NCBI GenBank assembly: GCA_022775085.1
Contig: JALFJQ010000047.1
Span: forward strand, 1-64,000
DNA: 64,000 bases
Source of the DNA: Clostridiales bacterium
Lineage (GTDB): Bacteria > Bacillota > Clostridia > Oscillospirales > Oscillospiraceae
Direction of reading: 5' to 3'
Below the pieces are notes generated by a model that had not been told where the DNA came from, did not search any database, and was given only the letters and a program-made list of their open reading frames with translations. Shown piece by piece: positions 56,152-64,000 of this stretch (positions are counted from its first letter, which is position 1; every line of letters begins with the position of its first letter). The position numbers were made by a program, and so were the translations under genes.

Positions 56152-56166
56152 AAGGGAAAGAATACT

Positions 56167-57633
56167 ATGAATATTCCTGAAGTAAAGCTCGGCATCGTTG
56201 CCGTATCCCGTGACTGCTTCCCCATTGCGCTGTCACAGCAGCGCCGGAAGAACATCGTTGCCGCCTACGGCGACGGGCTGTATGAGTGCCCCATCACTGT
56301 GGAGAACGAGAAGGACGCGCTGGCGGCTCTTGCCGACCTGCGGGCCAACGGCGTCAACGCCCTGGTGGTGTTCCTGGGCAACTTTGGCCCGGAGACTCCC
56401 GAGACTCTGCTGTGCCAGAAGTTCCACGGTCCCGTCATGTATGTGGCGGCTGCCGAGGGTGACGGCGACCTGATCAACGGCCGGGGCGACGCCTACTGCG
56501 GTGTGCTGAACTGCTCTTATAATCTGGGTATGCGCCGCCTGAAGGCCTACATTCCCGAGTACCCCGTGGGCACCGCCGAGGAATGCGCCCAGATGATCCG
56601 GGAGTTTATCCCCATCGCCCGGGCTATCATCGGCGTCAAGAGTCTGAAGATCATCACCTTCGGCCCCCGCCCTCAGGACTTCTTCGCCTGCAACGCCCCC
56701 ATCAAGGGCCTTTACGAGCTGGGCGTGGAGATCGAGGAAAACTCTGAGCTTGACCTGCTGGTGGCCTACAAGGCTCACGCCGGGGACAAGCGGATTCCTG
56801 AAGTCGTGGAAGATATGCAGAAGGAAATGGACGGCCAGATCTATCCCGACCTCTTAGAGCGCATGGCGCAGTTCGAGCTGACCCTGCTCGACTGGGCGGA
56901 GGCGCACAAGGGTGCCCGGAAGTACGTCGCCTTCGCCGACAAGTGCTGGCCCGCCTTCCCCGAGCAGTTTGGCTTTGAGCCTTGTTATGTCAACTCCCGT
57001 CTGGCTTCCCGGGGCATTCCCGTGGCCTGCGAGGTGGACATCTACGGCGCTCTGTCTGAATACATCGGCGCCTGCCTGACTGGCGATGCCGTGACCCTGC
57101 TGGACATCAACAACTCCGTGCCCAAGTACATCTACGACGAGGACATCGCCGGCAAGTTCTCCTACGACATCAAGGAGACCTTCATGGGCTTCCACTGCGG
57201 CAACACCCCCTCCTGCAAGATGTGCGGCGGCTGCGGCGTCAAGTACCAGCTCATCCAGAACCGTCTGCTGGAAAACGGCGGCACCCCCGACTTCACCCGC
57301 GGCACCCTGGAAGGCGACATTGCTCCCGGCGAGATCACCTTCTACCGGCTCCAGTGCGACAGTGAGGGCACTCTGCGCTCCTACATTGCGGAAGGTGAAG
57401 TGCTGCCCGTGGCTACCCGCTCCTTCGGCGGCATCGGCATCTTCGCTATCCCCGAAATGGGTCGGTTCTACCGCCATGTGCTGATTCAAAAGCGCTATCC
57501 CCACCACGGCGCGGTGGCTTTCGCCCACTGCGGCAAGGCCCTGTTCGAGGTGCTGAAGTACTTCGGCATTTCCGACATCGCCTACAACCAGCCCAAGAGC
57601 CTTCCCTACCCCACCGAGAACCCCTGGGGCTGA
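56167..57633 (+). CDS. L-fucose/L-arabinose isomerase family protein
   Basis: 488 residues from ATG 56167 (AAAGGGAAAGAATACT). The fold is recognisable from VVFLGNFGPETPETLLCQKF, ALSEYIGACLTGDAVTLLDINN and GFHCGNTPSCKMCGGCGV. In FucI/AraA enzymes acidic residues and a histidine bind manganese and convert an aldose to its ketose. The cysteine cluster C-x5-C-x2-C-x2-C is a feature worth noting. Likely substrates are D-arabinose, L-fucose or a related sugar; the kinase and transketolase favour a pentose. Confidence 0.85.
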   Translation: MNIPEVKLGIVAVSRDCFPIALSQQRRKNIVAAYGDGLYECPITVENEKDALAALADLRANGVNALVVFLGNFGPETPETLLCQKFHGPVMYVAAAEGDGDLINGRGDAYCGVLNCSYNLGMRRLKAYIPEYPVGTAEECAQMIREFIPIARAIIGVKSLKIITFGPRPQDFFACNAPIKGLYELGVEIEENSELDLLVAYKAHAGDKRIPEVVEDMQKEMDGQIYPDLLERMAQFELTLLDWAEAHKGARKYVAFADKCWPAFPEQFGFEPCYVNSRLASRGIPVACEVDIYGALSEYIGACLTGDAVTLLDINNSVPKYIYDEDIAGKFSYDIKETFMGFHCGNTPSCKMCGGCGVKYQLIQNRLLENGGTPDFTRGTLEGDIAPGEITFYRLQCDSEGTLRSYIAEGEVLPVATRSFGGIGIFAIPEMGRFYRHVLIQKRYPHHGAVAFAHCGKALFEVLKYFGISDIAYNQPKSLPYPTENPWG

Positions 57634-57714
57634 AATCCGTATGTATTTCCGCCGGGAAGCGTTGCTTTCCCGCGGAGATTCAAATAAAAACGTAAGAAAG
57701 AGGAAGTGATTGTT

Positions 57715-58560
57715 TTGACTCCGAGTGAAAAGAAACAGCTGCAGATCACTGCCTGCAAGGTGCGCATGGGCATCATCGATGCCACCCATGGCGCCAAGGC
57801 CGGCCATCCCGGCGGCAGTCTGTCCGCAGCGGATATGTTTACCTATCTGTACTTCAAGGAACTGAACATCGATCCCAAGAATCCCAAGTGGGAGAACCGG
57901 GACCGGTTCGTTCTGTCGAAGGGCCACACCGCCCCCGGCCTGTACTCCGCGCTGGCAAACCGGGGCTTCTTCCCCGTGGAGGATCTGGTGACTCTGCGTC
58001 ACATCGACTCCTACCTGCAGGGCCATCCCAACATGAACACCGTTCCCGGTGTGGATATGTCCACCGGCTCTCTGGGCCAGGGCATCTCCTGCGCCGCCGG
58101 TATGGCGCTGGGCCTGAAGCATCAGAATAATCCCGCCCGGGTCTACACCCTGCTGGGTGACGGCGAAATCCAGGAGGGCCAGGTCTGGGAGGCCTGTATG
58201 CTGGCCGCCCACTACAAGCTGGACAACTTCTGTGTGATCGTTGACAACAATGGTCTGCAGATCGACGGCAATGTTGCCGACGTTATGAGCCCCTATCCCA
58301 TCGTGGACAAGCTGGAAGCCTTCGGCTTCAAGGTCTGCGCCATCGACGGACATGACTTTGACCAGATTGAGGCCGCTATGAACACCGCCCGGGAAACCAA
58401 GGGCCAGCCCACCGCCATCGTCATGAAAACGGTGAAGGGCAAGGATGTGTCCTTCATGGAGAACAACGCAGGCTGGCACGGCAAAGCTCCCAATGATGCC
58501 GAGCACGAGCAGGCCATTGGCGAGCTGAAGGCGATTCTGGCAGAACTGGAGGGCAAGTGA
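57715..58560 (+). CDS. Transketolase, N-terminal subunit
   Basis: 281 residues from TTG 57715; GTG 57706 is possible but AGAGGAA lies too close. HGAKAGHPGGSLSAADMFTYLYF, RDRFVLSKGHTAPGLYSAL and the thiamine diphosphate motif GDGEIQEGQVWEA...IVDNN are present. Two-gene transketolases are common in Bacillota. With the next gene it moves two-carbon units between sugar phosphates. It takes xylulose 5-phosphate made by the kinase. Confidence 0.92.
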   Translation: MTPSEKKQLQITACKVRMGIIDATHGAKAGHPGGSLSAADMFTYLYFKELNIDPKNPKWENRDRFVLSKGHTAPGLYSALANRGFFPVEDLVTLRHIDSYLQGHPNMNTVPGVDMSTGSLGQGISCAAGMALGLKHQNNPARVYTLLGDGEIQEGQVWEACMLAAHYKLDNFCVIVDNNGLQIDGNVADVMSPYPIVDKLEAFGFKVCAIDGHDFDQIEAAMNTARETKGQPTAIVMKTVKGKDVSFMENNAGWHGKAPNDAEHEQAIGELKAILAELEGK

Positions 58561-58561
58561 T

Positions 58562-59500
58562 ATGGCAGACGTAAAGAAGATCGCGACCCGTGACAGCTAC
58601 GGCAACGCCCTGGCGGCTCTTGGCGCGGAGCATGAGAATCTGGTGGTGCTGGACGCCGACCTGGCAGGCGCTACCAAGACCGGTGTTTTCAAGAAGGCCT
58701 TCCCCGAGCGTCACTTCGACTGCGGCATCGCGGAAGCCAATATGATCTGCGTGGCTGCCGGTATGGCTACCACAGGTCTTGTTCCCTTCGCCTCCTCCTT
58801 CGCTATGTTCGCCGCCGGACGTGCCTTTGAGCAGGTGCGCAACTCCATCGGCTACCCCCATCTGAACGTGAAGATCGGCGCTACCCACGGCGGCATCTCC
58901 GTGGGTGAGGACGGTGCCAGCCACCAGTGCTGCGAGGACTTCGCCCTGATGCGCTCCATCCCCGGCATGGTGGTCATGAGCCCCGCAGACGACGTGGAGG
59001 CCAAGGCCATGGTAAAGGCCGCTTATGAGTATGTCGGCCCCGTCTATATGCGCTTCGGCCGGGCCGCTGTGCCCGTTGTCCACGGCGAGGACTTCACCTT
59101 CCAGATTGGCAAGGGAGAGATCCTGCGGGATGGTTCCGACGTGGCCATCATCGCCAACGGTCTGATGGTTTATGAAGCCATCGTGGCTGCCGAGGAGCTG
59201 GCCGCCAAGGGCATCAATGCTATGGTCATCAATATGGCCACCATCAAGCCTCTGGACGAGGAGCTGGTGCTGGCAGCGGCAAAGAAGTGCGGCAAGGTCA
59301 TCACCTGTGAGGAGCACTCCGTCATCGGCGGTCTGGGCGAGGCTGTGTGCAGTCTGCTCAGTGAGAAGCTGCCCACCAAGGTTGCCCGCATCGGCGTCAA
59401 CGACGAGTTCGGCCACTCCGGCCCTGCCGGCGCGCTGCTGAAGGCCTTCGGCCTGAGCGCGGAGCACATCGTGGAGACTGCGGTGGAGCTGTGCAAATAA
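58562..59500 (+). CDS. Transketolase, C-terminal subunit
   Basis: 312 residues from ATG 58562, one base after the previous stop. RHFDCGIAEANMICVAAGMATTG holds the glutamate that activates thiamine; GATHGGISVGEDGASHQCCEDF and CEEHSVIGGLGEAVCSLL are pyrimidine-binding and C-terminal domain motifs. It completes the enzyme and ends the sugar operon. A MITE lies three bases after the stop codon. Confidence 0.93.
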   Translation: MADVKKIATRDSYGNALAALGAEHENLVVLDADLAGATKTGVFKKAFPERHFDCGIAEANMICVAAGMATTGLVPFASSFAMFAAGRAFEQVRNSIGYPHLNVKIGATHGGISVGEDGASHQCCEDFALMRSIPGMVVMSPADDVEAKAMVKAAYEYVGPVYMRFGRAAVPVVHGEDFTFQIGKGEILRDGSDVAIIANGLMVYEAIVAAEELAAKGINAMVINMATIKPLDEELVLAAAKKCGKVITCEEHSVIGGLGEAVCSLLSEKLPTKVARIGVNDEFGHSGPAGALLKAFGLSAEHIVETAVELCK

Positions 59501-59502
59501 CC

Positions 59503-59667
59503 TAAGGCAACACCGCACAATGGGAGCAGCTGGCTTCGGCGGATCTTTTGCCAATCGTGCAGCATGAAAAATGGGAAATACATCCAGTATTCCCGCATTT
59601 TCCATACTTTCGCTTGGGTCAAAATCTCTCGCCGAATCTCCTTGCCCCATTACGCGGTGTTACCCTA
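59503..59667. repeat. MITE with TAAGGCAACACCGC ends (copy 2, full length)
   Basis: TAAGGCAACACCGCACAATG at the left and CCCCATTACGCGGTGTTACC at the right are inverted; total about 165 bases. The part AGCTGGCTTCGGCGGATCTT matches the short copy at 39459 in inverse. It separates the transketolase from its terminator. Confidence 0.8.
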
Positions 59668-59686
59668 AACAGTCCAAATATGTTTC

Positions 59687-59717
59687 AGCGCCCGGCTTTT
59701 TGCAAAAGCCGGGCGCT
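59687..59717 (+). terminator. Terminator of the sugar operon
   Basis: AGCGCCCGGCTTTT (59687-59700) with AAAAGCCGGGCGCT (59704-59717), a perfect 14-bp stem with a 3-base loop. No further gene is seen up to 59878. Confidence 0.75.
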
Positions 59718-59878
59718 CAGCTATTATTGGACAGGAACCAGCAGTTTCGTGCCATCAGCAAAAAGAACATAGTCTGCCTGGTCAAGATTGATCGGTCAAG
59801 GAGTAAAAATCAGCAGATTCTCCAAAATCCCATGTATTTTGTCAAAACGGTCTGTGGGACAATTTAGCAAATTTTCCC

Positions 59879-59907
59879 TTTACTTTTCCGATATGATTGT
59901 GTAGAAT
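59879..59907 (+). promoter_or_regulatory. Promoter of the folate operon
   Basis: TTTACT, 17 bases, TAGAAT, directly ahead of the riboswitch. Confidence 0.6.
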
Positions 59908-59915
59908 GTAGAAGA

Positions 59916-60011
59916 ACAGAGTAGGAGACCCCGCGTTAAGTGCCACCGGGACGGGGAGTTTGCCCGGAGGACGAAGGATTTTTCCACGATGGGATCACCG
60001 CACCCGCTGCC
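59916..60011 (+). promoter_or_regulatory. Tetrahydrofolate (THF) riboswitch
   Basis: CAGAGTAGGAGACCCCGCGT then TAAGTG at the 5' side and GATCACCGCACCCGCTG at the 3' side match the conserved core of the THF aptamer (GAGTAG, CGCGTTAAGTG, CACCGCA-CCGCT in consensus). The P1 pair CAG/CTG closes it. It is followed by an intrinsic terminator and then folE, the known context. The exact edges are approximate. Confidence 0.85.
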
Positions 60012-60116
60012 CATATAGGATACCCTCCTCTATGCCGCAACGATACTCGGTCGGGCGAACGCTGCGGCTGCCCTTTTGTTGCCGCTTTTCCCTGCCGAAT
60101 CATCGAAATCTGTCAT

Positions 60117-60154
60117 ACACTCCCCAGCGCCCTGCGCGCCGGGGAGTGTTTTTG
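60117..60154 (+). terminator. Riboswitch-controlled terminator before folE
   Basis: ACACTCCCC-AGCGC and GCGCGC-CGGGGAGTGT (60117-60150) form a strong stem followed by TTTTT. Its position after the THF aptamer and 40 bases before folE indicates attenuation when folate is high. Confidence 0.8.
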
Positions 60155-60192
60155 ATTTCGTGCTCTGTAATAACAAAAAGGAGTGTATCAGT

Positions 60193-60750
60193 TTGATCGA
60201 CAAGGAAAAAGTGGAGCAGGCAGTTAAACTGTTCCTGGAAGCCATCGGTGAGGATCCCGCCCGGCCCGGTCTGGTGGAGACCCCCGACCGCATCGCCAGA
60301 ATGTGCTCTGAACTGTTTGGCGGGCTGGAGCAAACGGCAGCGGAACCGCTGACGAAGCGGTTTGCCGTAGATGCCAACAACCTGGTGATGGAAAAGGACA
60401 TCACCTTCTATTCCGTCTGCGAGCACCATTTTCTGCCCTTCTACGGCAAGGTACATATCGCCTACCTGCCGGACGGTGAGGTGGTGGGCCTGAGCAAGCT
60501 GGCCCGGACAGTGGAGGTCTTTGCCCGCCGTCCCCAGCTACAGGAGCAGCTGACCCATCAGATCGCCTCCTCCATCATGGAGGAGCTTCAACCCCAGGGA
60601 GTCATGGTCATGATTGAGGCGGAGCATATGTGCATGACCATGCGGGGCATCAAAAAACCAGGCACCCAGACCGTCACCACAGCCATGCTGGGCTGCTTTG
60701 AAAGTGACGCCGCCCTGCAGAACCGATTCTTTCAGCTTCTGGGTAAATGA
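60193..60750 (+). CDS. folE: GTP cyclohydrolase I
   Basis: 185 residues from TTG 60193 behind AAAAAGGAGTG; the longer frame crosses the terminator and is rejected. [20 protein letters not shown] holds the zinc ligands, [20 protein letters not shown] and [16 protein letters not shown] are signatures. It makes dihydroneopterin triphosphate, the first step of folate synthesis. Its expression should fall when tetrahydrofolate binds the upstream riboswitch. The stop overlaps the next start. Confidence 0.95.
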   Translation: MIDKEKVEQAVKLFLEAIGEDPARPGLVETPDRIARMCSELFGGLEQTAAEPLTKRFAVDANNLVMEKDITFYSVCEHHFLPFYGKVHIAYLPDGEVVGLSKLARTVEVFARRPQLQEQLTHQIASSIMEELQPQGVMVMIEAEHMCMTMRGIKKPGTQTVTTAMLGCFESDAALQNRFFQLLGK

Positions 60751-61226
60751 TGGAAAGAGTCAATAAAATTCTGCGCCACCCGGTGTTTGCGGAGCATCTG
60801 GCACGGCTGGAAACCCTGGAACAGGCCCGGATTTTCTGCCGCCACGGCTTGCCCCACCTGCTGGACGTTGCCCGGATGATGTGGATTTCCGCGCTGGAAC
60901 AGCAGCTGCCCGTGACAAGGGACGCGGCCTATGCCGCGGCGCTGCTTCACGATATTGGACGTGTGGAGCAGATCGAGGAAGGAATCCCCCACCATCAGGC
61001 CAGCACGTCGCTGGCGGCCCAAATTCTGCCAGAGGCCGGATTTTCGGAAGCGGAAATTACGCAGATTCAAAACGCCATTGCCTGCCACCGGGCGGATGGC
61101 GGAGACAATATACTGGGACAACTGCTGTACTGGGCAGACAAAAAGAGCCGTGTCTGCCGGACGTGCCCGGCAAGAGGTGAATGCAGTTGGCCCGATGAAA
61201 AGAAAAATTTGGAAATTACCCGTTAA
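60747..61226 (+). CDS. HD-domain phosphohydrolase in the folate operon
   Basis: 159 residues from ATG 60747 or 60750, overlapping the folE stop. [24 protein letters not shown] (the HD pair), HHQASTSLA and [11 protein letters not shown] give the metal-binding histidines and aspartates. A cysteine group, [13 protein letters not shown], ends the protein. It sits where a dihydroneopterin triphosphate pyrophosphohydrolase is needed and no Nudix enzyme is present. I infer it may supply that step; I recall the same HD gene in other clostridial folate operons. Confidence 0.85.
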   Translation: MMERVNKILRHPVFAEHLARLETLEQARIFCRHGLPHLLDVARMMWISALEQQLPVTRDAAYAAALLHDIGRVEQIEEGIPHHQASTSLAAQILPEAGFSEAEITQIQNAIACHRADGGDNILGQLLYWADKKSRVCRTCPARGECSWPDEKKNLEITR

Positions 61227-61238
61227 GGAGAATATTCT

Positions 61239-62051
61239 ATGAGAATTGGCAATAAAGAGTTCCAGACTTCTGGAAAAACCTACATCATGGGCATCCTCAA
61301 CGTGACCCCGGATTCCTTCTCCGACGGCGGCAAGTGGAATCAGATGGATGCCGCCCTGCGCCATGTGGAGGATATGCTGGCGGAGGGCATGGACATTGTG
61401 GACATCGGCGGCGAATCCACCCGGCCCGGCTACACTCTGCTCCCGGATCAGCAGGAAATCGACCGGGTAGTGCCCATGATTGAGGCAGTGAAGGCCCGCT
61501 TTGACGTCCCCATCAGTCTGGACACCTACAAGAGCGCCGTGGCCAGGGCGGGCCTTGCCGCCGGTGCGGACTTGATTAACGACATCTGGGGTCTCAAATA
61601 CGACTCCCAAATGGCCGGTGTCATTGCCGCCGCAGGCGTACCCAGCTGCCTGATGCACAACCGCAAAGCTCAGGATTACAAGGAATTCTTCCCGGATATG
61701 CTGGACGACCTGCGGGAGACCCTGTCGCTGGCCGATGCCGCCGGAATTGCCCGGGACACCATCATTCTGGACCCCGGCGTGGGCTTTGCCAAGAGTCTGC
61801 AAAACAATCTGGAATGTGTGCGCCGTCTGCCGGAGCTGATTGCTGCCTTTGACCTGCCGGTGCTGCTGGGCACAAGCCGCAAGAGCATGATCGGTCTGAC
61901 CCTGAATCTTCCCTCTGACCAGCGGGTGGAAGGCACCATCGCCACCAGCGTCATGGCGGCCATGGCGGGCTGTATGTTCGTTCGGGTCCACGACGTGCAG
62001 GCCAACGCCCGGGCGGTAAAAATGACGGAGGCAATTTGCCATGGCGAATGA
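61239..62051 (+). CDS. folP: Dihydropteroate synthase
   Basis: 270 residues from ATG 61239 (TTAAGGAGAATATTCT). IMGILNVTPDSFSDGGKWNQ, DIGGESTRPGYTLL and LDPGVGFAKSLQNNLE are the pterin and pABA binding motifs, with GTSRKSMIG near the C-terminus. It joins pABA to the pterin and is the sulfonamide target. It overlaps the next gene by 11 bases. Confidence 0.96.
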   Translation: MRIGNKEFQTSGKTYIMGILNVTPDSFSDGGKWNQMDAALRHVEDMLAEGMDIVDIGGESTRPGYTLLPDQQEIDRVVPMIEAVKARFDVPISLDTYKSAVARAGLAAGADLINDIWGLKYDSQMAGVIAAAGVPSCLMHNRKAQDYKEFFPDMLDDLRETLSLADAAGIARDTIILDPGVGFAKSLQNNLECVRRLPELIAAFDLPVLLGTSRKSMIGLTLNLPSDQRVEGTIATSVMAAMAGCMFVRVHDVQANARAVKMTEAICHGE

Positions 62052-62871
62052 TCTGGATGAAATCCGTATCCGCGGACTGCGGATTTTCGCCCATCACGGG
62101 GTATTCCCGGAGGAGACCCGGCTGGGACAGATGTTTGTGGTCAACGCCGCCCTGTACACCTCCACCCGGAAGGGCGGTCTGGCGGACAGCCTGGAGGACA
62201 CCATCAGCTATGCCGACGTGTGCCTGTTTCTGACGGAGTATCTGCAAAGAAACACCTGGAAGCTTCTGGAAGCGGCGGTGGAACACACCTGCCGGGCGCT
62301 GCTATTGCGCTTTCCTCTGCTGCAAGCGGTGGAGCTGGAGCTGGAAAAGCCCAGTGCCCCCATCCCCCTGCCCTTTGACAGCGTTTCCGTCTGCATCAAG
62401 CGGGGCTGGCACCGCTGCTTTGTGGCCCTCGGCTCCAACATGGGCGACAAAAAGGGGTATCTTGACGGGGCTGTGGAAGCCCTGAAAGCCGACCCCTGCA
62501 TCCGCTTGAAACAGGTCAGCACTTACCTCGTCACCGCCCCCTACGGCGGCGTGGAGCAGGACGATTTTCTCAACGGCGCGGTGGAACTGGAAACCCTGTA
62601 CGCTCCCGAGGAGCTGCTGGATGTCCTGCACACCATCGAGCAGGCGGCAAAGCGGGAACGGCTGGTGCACTGGGGCCCCCGGACGCTGGATCTGGACATT
62701 CTGTTCTACGACGATCTTGTGCAGGATGATCCCGCCCTCACTCTGCCTCACCCGGATATGCACAACCGGGACTTTGTGCTCAGGCCCATGGCAGAGCTGG
62801 CGCCCCATTTTGTGCATCCGCTGCTCCGCCGGACCATGGCGCAGCTGCTGGACGCACTGCCACGGAGATGA
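62041..62871 (+). CDS. Fused dihydroneopterin aldolase and hydroxymethyl-dihydropterin pyrophosphokinase
   Basis: 276 residues from ATG 62041. Residues 1-118 are FolB: IRIRGLRIFAHHGVFPEETR, DTISYADVC and ELEKPSAPIPLPFDSVSV. Residues 122-276 are FolK: FVALGSNMGDKKGYLDGA, RLVHWGPRTLDLDILFYDD and LPHPDMHNRDFVLRPMAEL. The fusion performs two consecutive steps just before FolP. FolB-FolK fusions are known in Clostridia. It is the last gene of the operon; folC and folA are elsewhere. Confidence 0.95.
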   Translation: MANDLDEIRIRGLRIFAHHGVFPEETRLGQMFVVNAALYTSTRKGGLADSLEDTISYADVCLFLTEYLQRNTWKLLEAAVEHTCRALLLRFPLLQAVELELEKPSAPIPLPFDSVSVCIKRGWHRCFVALGSNMGDKKGYLDGAVEALKADPCIRLKQVSTYLVTAPYGGVEQDDFLNGAVELETLYAPEELLDVLHTIEQAAKRERLVHWGPRTLDLDILFYDDLVQDDPALTLPHPDMHNRDFVLRPMAELAPHFVHPLLRRTMAQLLDALPRR

Positions 62872-62976
62872 CGCCATGGGCTGTGTCTGCCCGATAAAAC
62901 CCATTTTTTATCATGTACTCGTCCGGGAACCATGCTTTCGCTTTTTGACGGCATAGTTCCTTTGACAGACTGTTTT

Positions 62977-63010
62977 AACGCCTGCACAGCTTTGTCCGCG
63001 CAGGCGTTTT
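62977..63010. terminator. Terminator between the folate operon and the DUF218 gene
   Basis: AACGCCTGC (62977-62985) with GCAGGCGTT (63000-63008) and T runs on both sides, suitable for both convergent units. Confidence 0.7.
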
Positions 63011-63028
63011 CTATGCGTTTGCTTTGAT

Positions 63029-63805
63029 TCAAGGGGTATCATACCGCCCGCCCAGCAGCCAGTAATGCCAGACACCAGCCACCTCCCGCATGAAGTGGTT
63101 GATCTTCTGGGTAACCCGGCTGGTCTTGGCCGGCACGCCAACAAATTCCACGCCGCAGGCTTTGGTAAACAGGCTGGCCCGGTACAGGTGGTATTCGCTG
63201 GAAAGCACACCGATTTTCTCTGGGCGCTTTCCTGTTCTCTTTTCGATCAGATCCAGGGAAAAATGGAGGTTTTCCCAAGTGGAGGTGGCCTGATCCTCGA
63301 TCCAGATCCGATCCGGATCAATACCGAGCTTCGTCAGTTCCTCATACATGGAAGCCGCCTCCGGAATCGGTTCGTCCTCCCCCTGTCCGCCGGAGACGAC
63401 GGCGATCACCTCCGGATTGGCTTTCAGATAGTCATAAGCCCCGTAGATCCGGTCCCACAGGGATGCCGACGGGCCGGTGACCCGAACCTTGGCCCCCAGC
63501 ACCACCACATAATCCACCGTCTCAGAGGGACTGCCGAAGCTGGCTTTGATGATGATGCCCTCGGTAATTATGACCACAGCGGTGCCGATAGCAAGGCAGA
63601 CGGTAAATACCTGGCGGATAAGCGGAATTGCCCCCGGGAAATGGGGCAGCAGCATCCCGGTGACCTCATAAAACGCGATGACCCCCGCCAGGCACACGCA
63701 GACCAGCGCGGAAAAGCTGTAGCCCCACAGGACGAAGCGCAGAAAAAAAGCCGCCGCGCACAGCGCCCCGATGATCAGCCACGGCAGCAGATGAATGTGT
63801 TTCAT
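63029..63805 (-). CDS. YdcF/SanA-type DUF218 membrane protein
   Basis: 258 residues from ATG 63805 behind GGAGAAAACCT. Three membrane segments at residues 5-100, then the DUF218 domain: YVVVLGAKVRVTGPSASLWDR, VIAVVSGGQGEDE, STWENLHFSLDLI and VLSSEYHLYRA. Family members act in envelope or peptidoglycan-precursor processes; the function is not certain. It is followed by convergent folate genes. Confidence 0.85.
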   Translation of the reverse strand: MKHIHLLPWLIIGALCAAAFFLRFVLWGYSFSALVCVCLAGVIAFYEVTGMLLPHFPGAIPLIRQVFTVCLAIGTAVVIITEGIIIKASFGSPSETVDYVVVLGAKVRVTGPSASLWDRIYGAYDYLKANPEVIAVVSGGQGEDEPIPEAASMYEELTKLGIDPDRIWIEDQATSTWENLHFSLDLIEKRTGKRPEKIGVLSSEYHLYRASLFTKACGVEFVGVPAKTSRVTQKINHFMREVAGVWHYWLLGGRYDTP

Positions 63806-63838
63806 AGGTTTTCTCCAAATTGCAGCATAATGTGAATA

Positions 63839-63865
63839 TGGCTCCCTTTGAGGGGAGCCTTTTTC
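63839..63865. terminator. Hairpin between the last two minus-strand genes
   Basis: GGCTCCC-TTTGA-GGGGAGCC followed by TTTTT on the plus strand; the stem could also end transcripts of the partial gene on the minus strand, though the T tract there is poor. Confidence 0.45.
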
Positions 63866-64000
63866 AGATTGGCGTAAACACGAACTTCTGTATCAGACCG
63901 TCCACCACCGCGTGGACGGTCAGTGCGCCGTTCGACCCTTCTTCCGCGGTCAGCTCCACATCCTTGCCCTTGAGCCGGCCCCGCAGGTATTCCACCGGGT
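63865..64000 (-). CDS. Unknown protein, C-terminal part (partial)
   Basis: A minus-strand frame enters from the right window edge and stops at 63865-63867. The readable end has about 44 residues (PVEYLRGRLKGKDVELTAEE, then VVDGLIQKFVFTPI). GC-rich codon use matches the neighbours, so it is probably real. I do not recognise the family from this fragment. The start and the rest of the protein lie beyond the window. Confidence 0.5.

Noticed and set aside
59940..60196. Short plus-strand frames in the folE leader
   Set aside because: They lie inside the riboswitch and terminator.

Overview
The window is a chromosomal stretch of a GC-rich Bacillota. Gene content and style suggest the Oscillospirales / Clostridium cluster IV area: a SigK-type sporulation sigma factor, split transketolase, CODH/acetyl-CoA synthase genes, a THF riboswitch before folE, and many small palindromic intergenic repeats. 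This placement is inference; there is no rRNA in the window.

Region 1 (1-13734) is mobile DNA stacked into one gene, sigK. The left edge holds the tail of a serine recombinase and an XRE regulator that has lost its 5' end. Next comes a mobilizable-element backbone: CHC2 primase, D5-type helicase, MobV relaxase, ParB-like protein, and a large serine recombinase whose 3' end runs into sigK sequence. The middle of sigK (7900-8340) is followed by a second, complete element of about 5.3 kb (8333-13682). That element carries its own serine recombinase, a tyrosine integrase beside a tRNA-Leu remnant, a metallopeptidase-like protein, a SWIM-finger protein and a MntA/HepT toxin-antitoxin pair. The last 17 codons of sigK follow at 13684. 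sigK is therefore cut at two different places by two unrelated serine-recombinase elements. Each recombinase lies at the sigK junction, as in the skin element of Bacillus subtilis.

Region 2 (13.7-21.8 kb) is housekeeping: trmB, a nitroreductase, mnmG, a candidate non-coding transcript, rpsO and pnp (with a long leader hairpin), then marR with a palindromic operator and a truncated iron alcohol dehydrogenase. Region 3 (21.8-36.8 kb, nearly all minus strand) holds tatD, a phosphopantetheinyl transferase, DUF308 and ZIP membrane proteins, an SLH surface protein, ECF transporter parts, gap, lipoproteins, pgeF, secA and alaX. Region 4 (37.3-46.5 kb) has a zinc-phospholipase-like protein, a frameshifted MFS transporter, a large membrane protein and a cooS-cooC-acsB operon.

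Region 5 (46.8-53 kb) contains a polysaccharide deacetylase, an rlmA-like gene, prfA, tsaE, tsaB, upp and a YczE-like protein. Region 6 (53-59.5 kb) is a sugar locus: a divergent AraC regulator, then xylulokinase, DUF4867, a fucose-isomerase-like protein and a two-subunit transketolase. Together these suggest isomerization and phosphorylation of a pentose or deoxysugar feeding the pentose phosphate pathway. Region 7 (59.9-62.9 kb) is a riboswitch-controlled tetrahydrofolate operon: folE, an HD hydrolase, folP and a folB-folK fusion. The window ends with a DUF218 protein and a partial unknown gene.

At least five families of palindromic, MITE-like repeats occupy the intergenic gaps, one nested inside another. 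All assignments come from reading the sequence and from memory of protein families; no database search was run.
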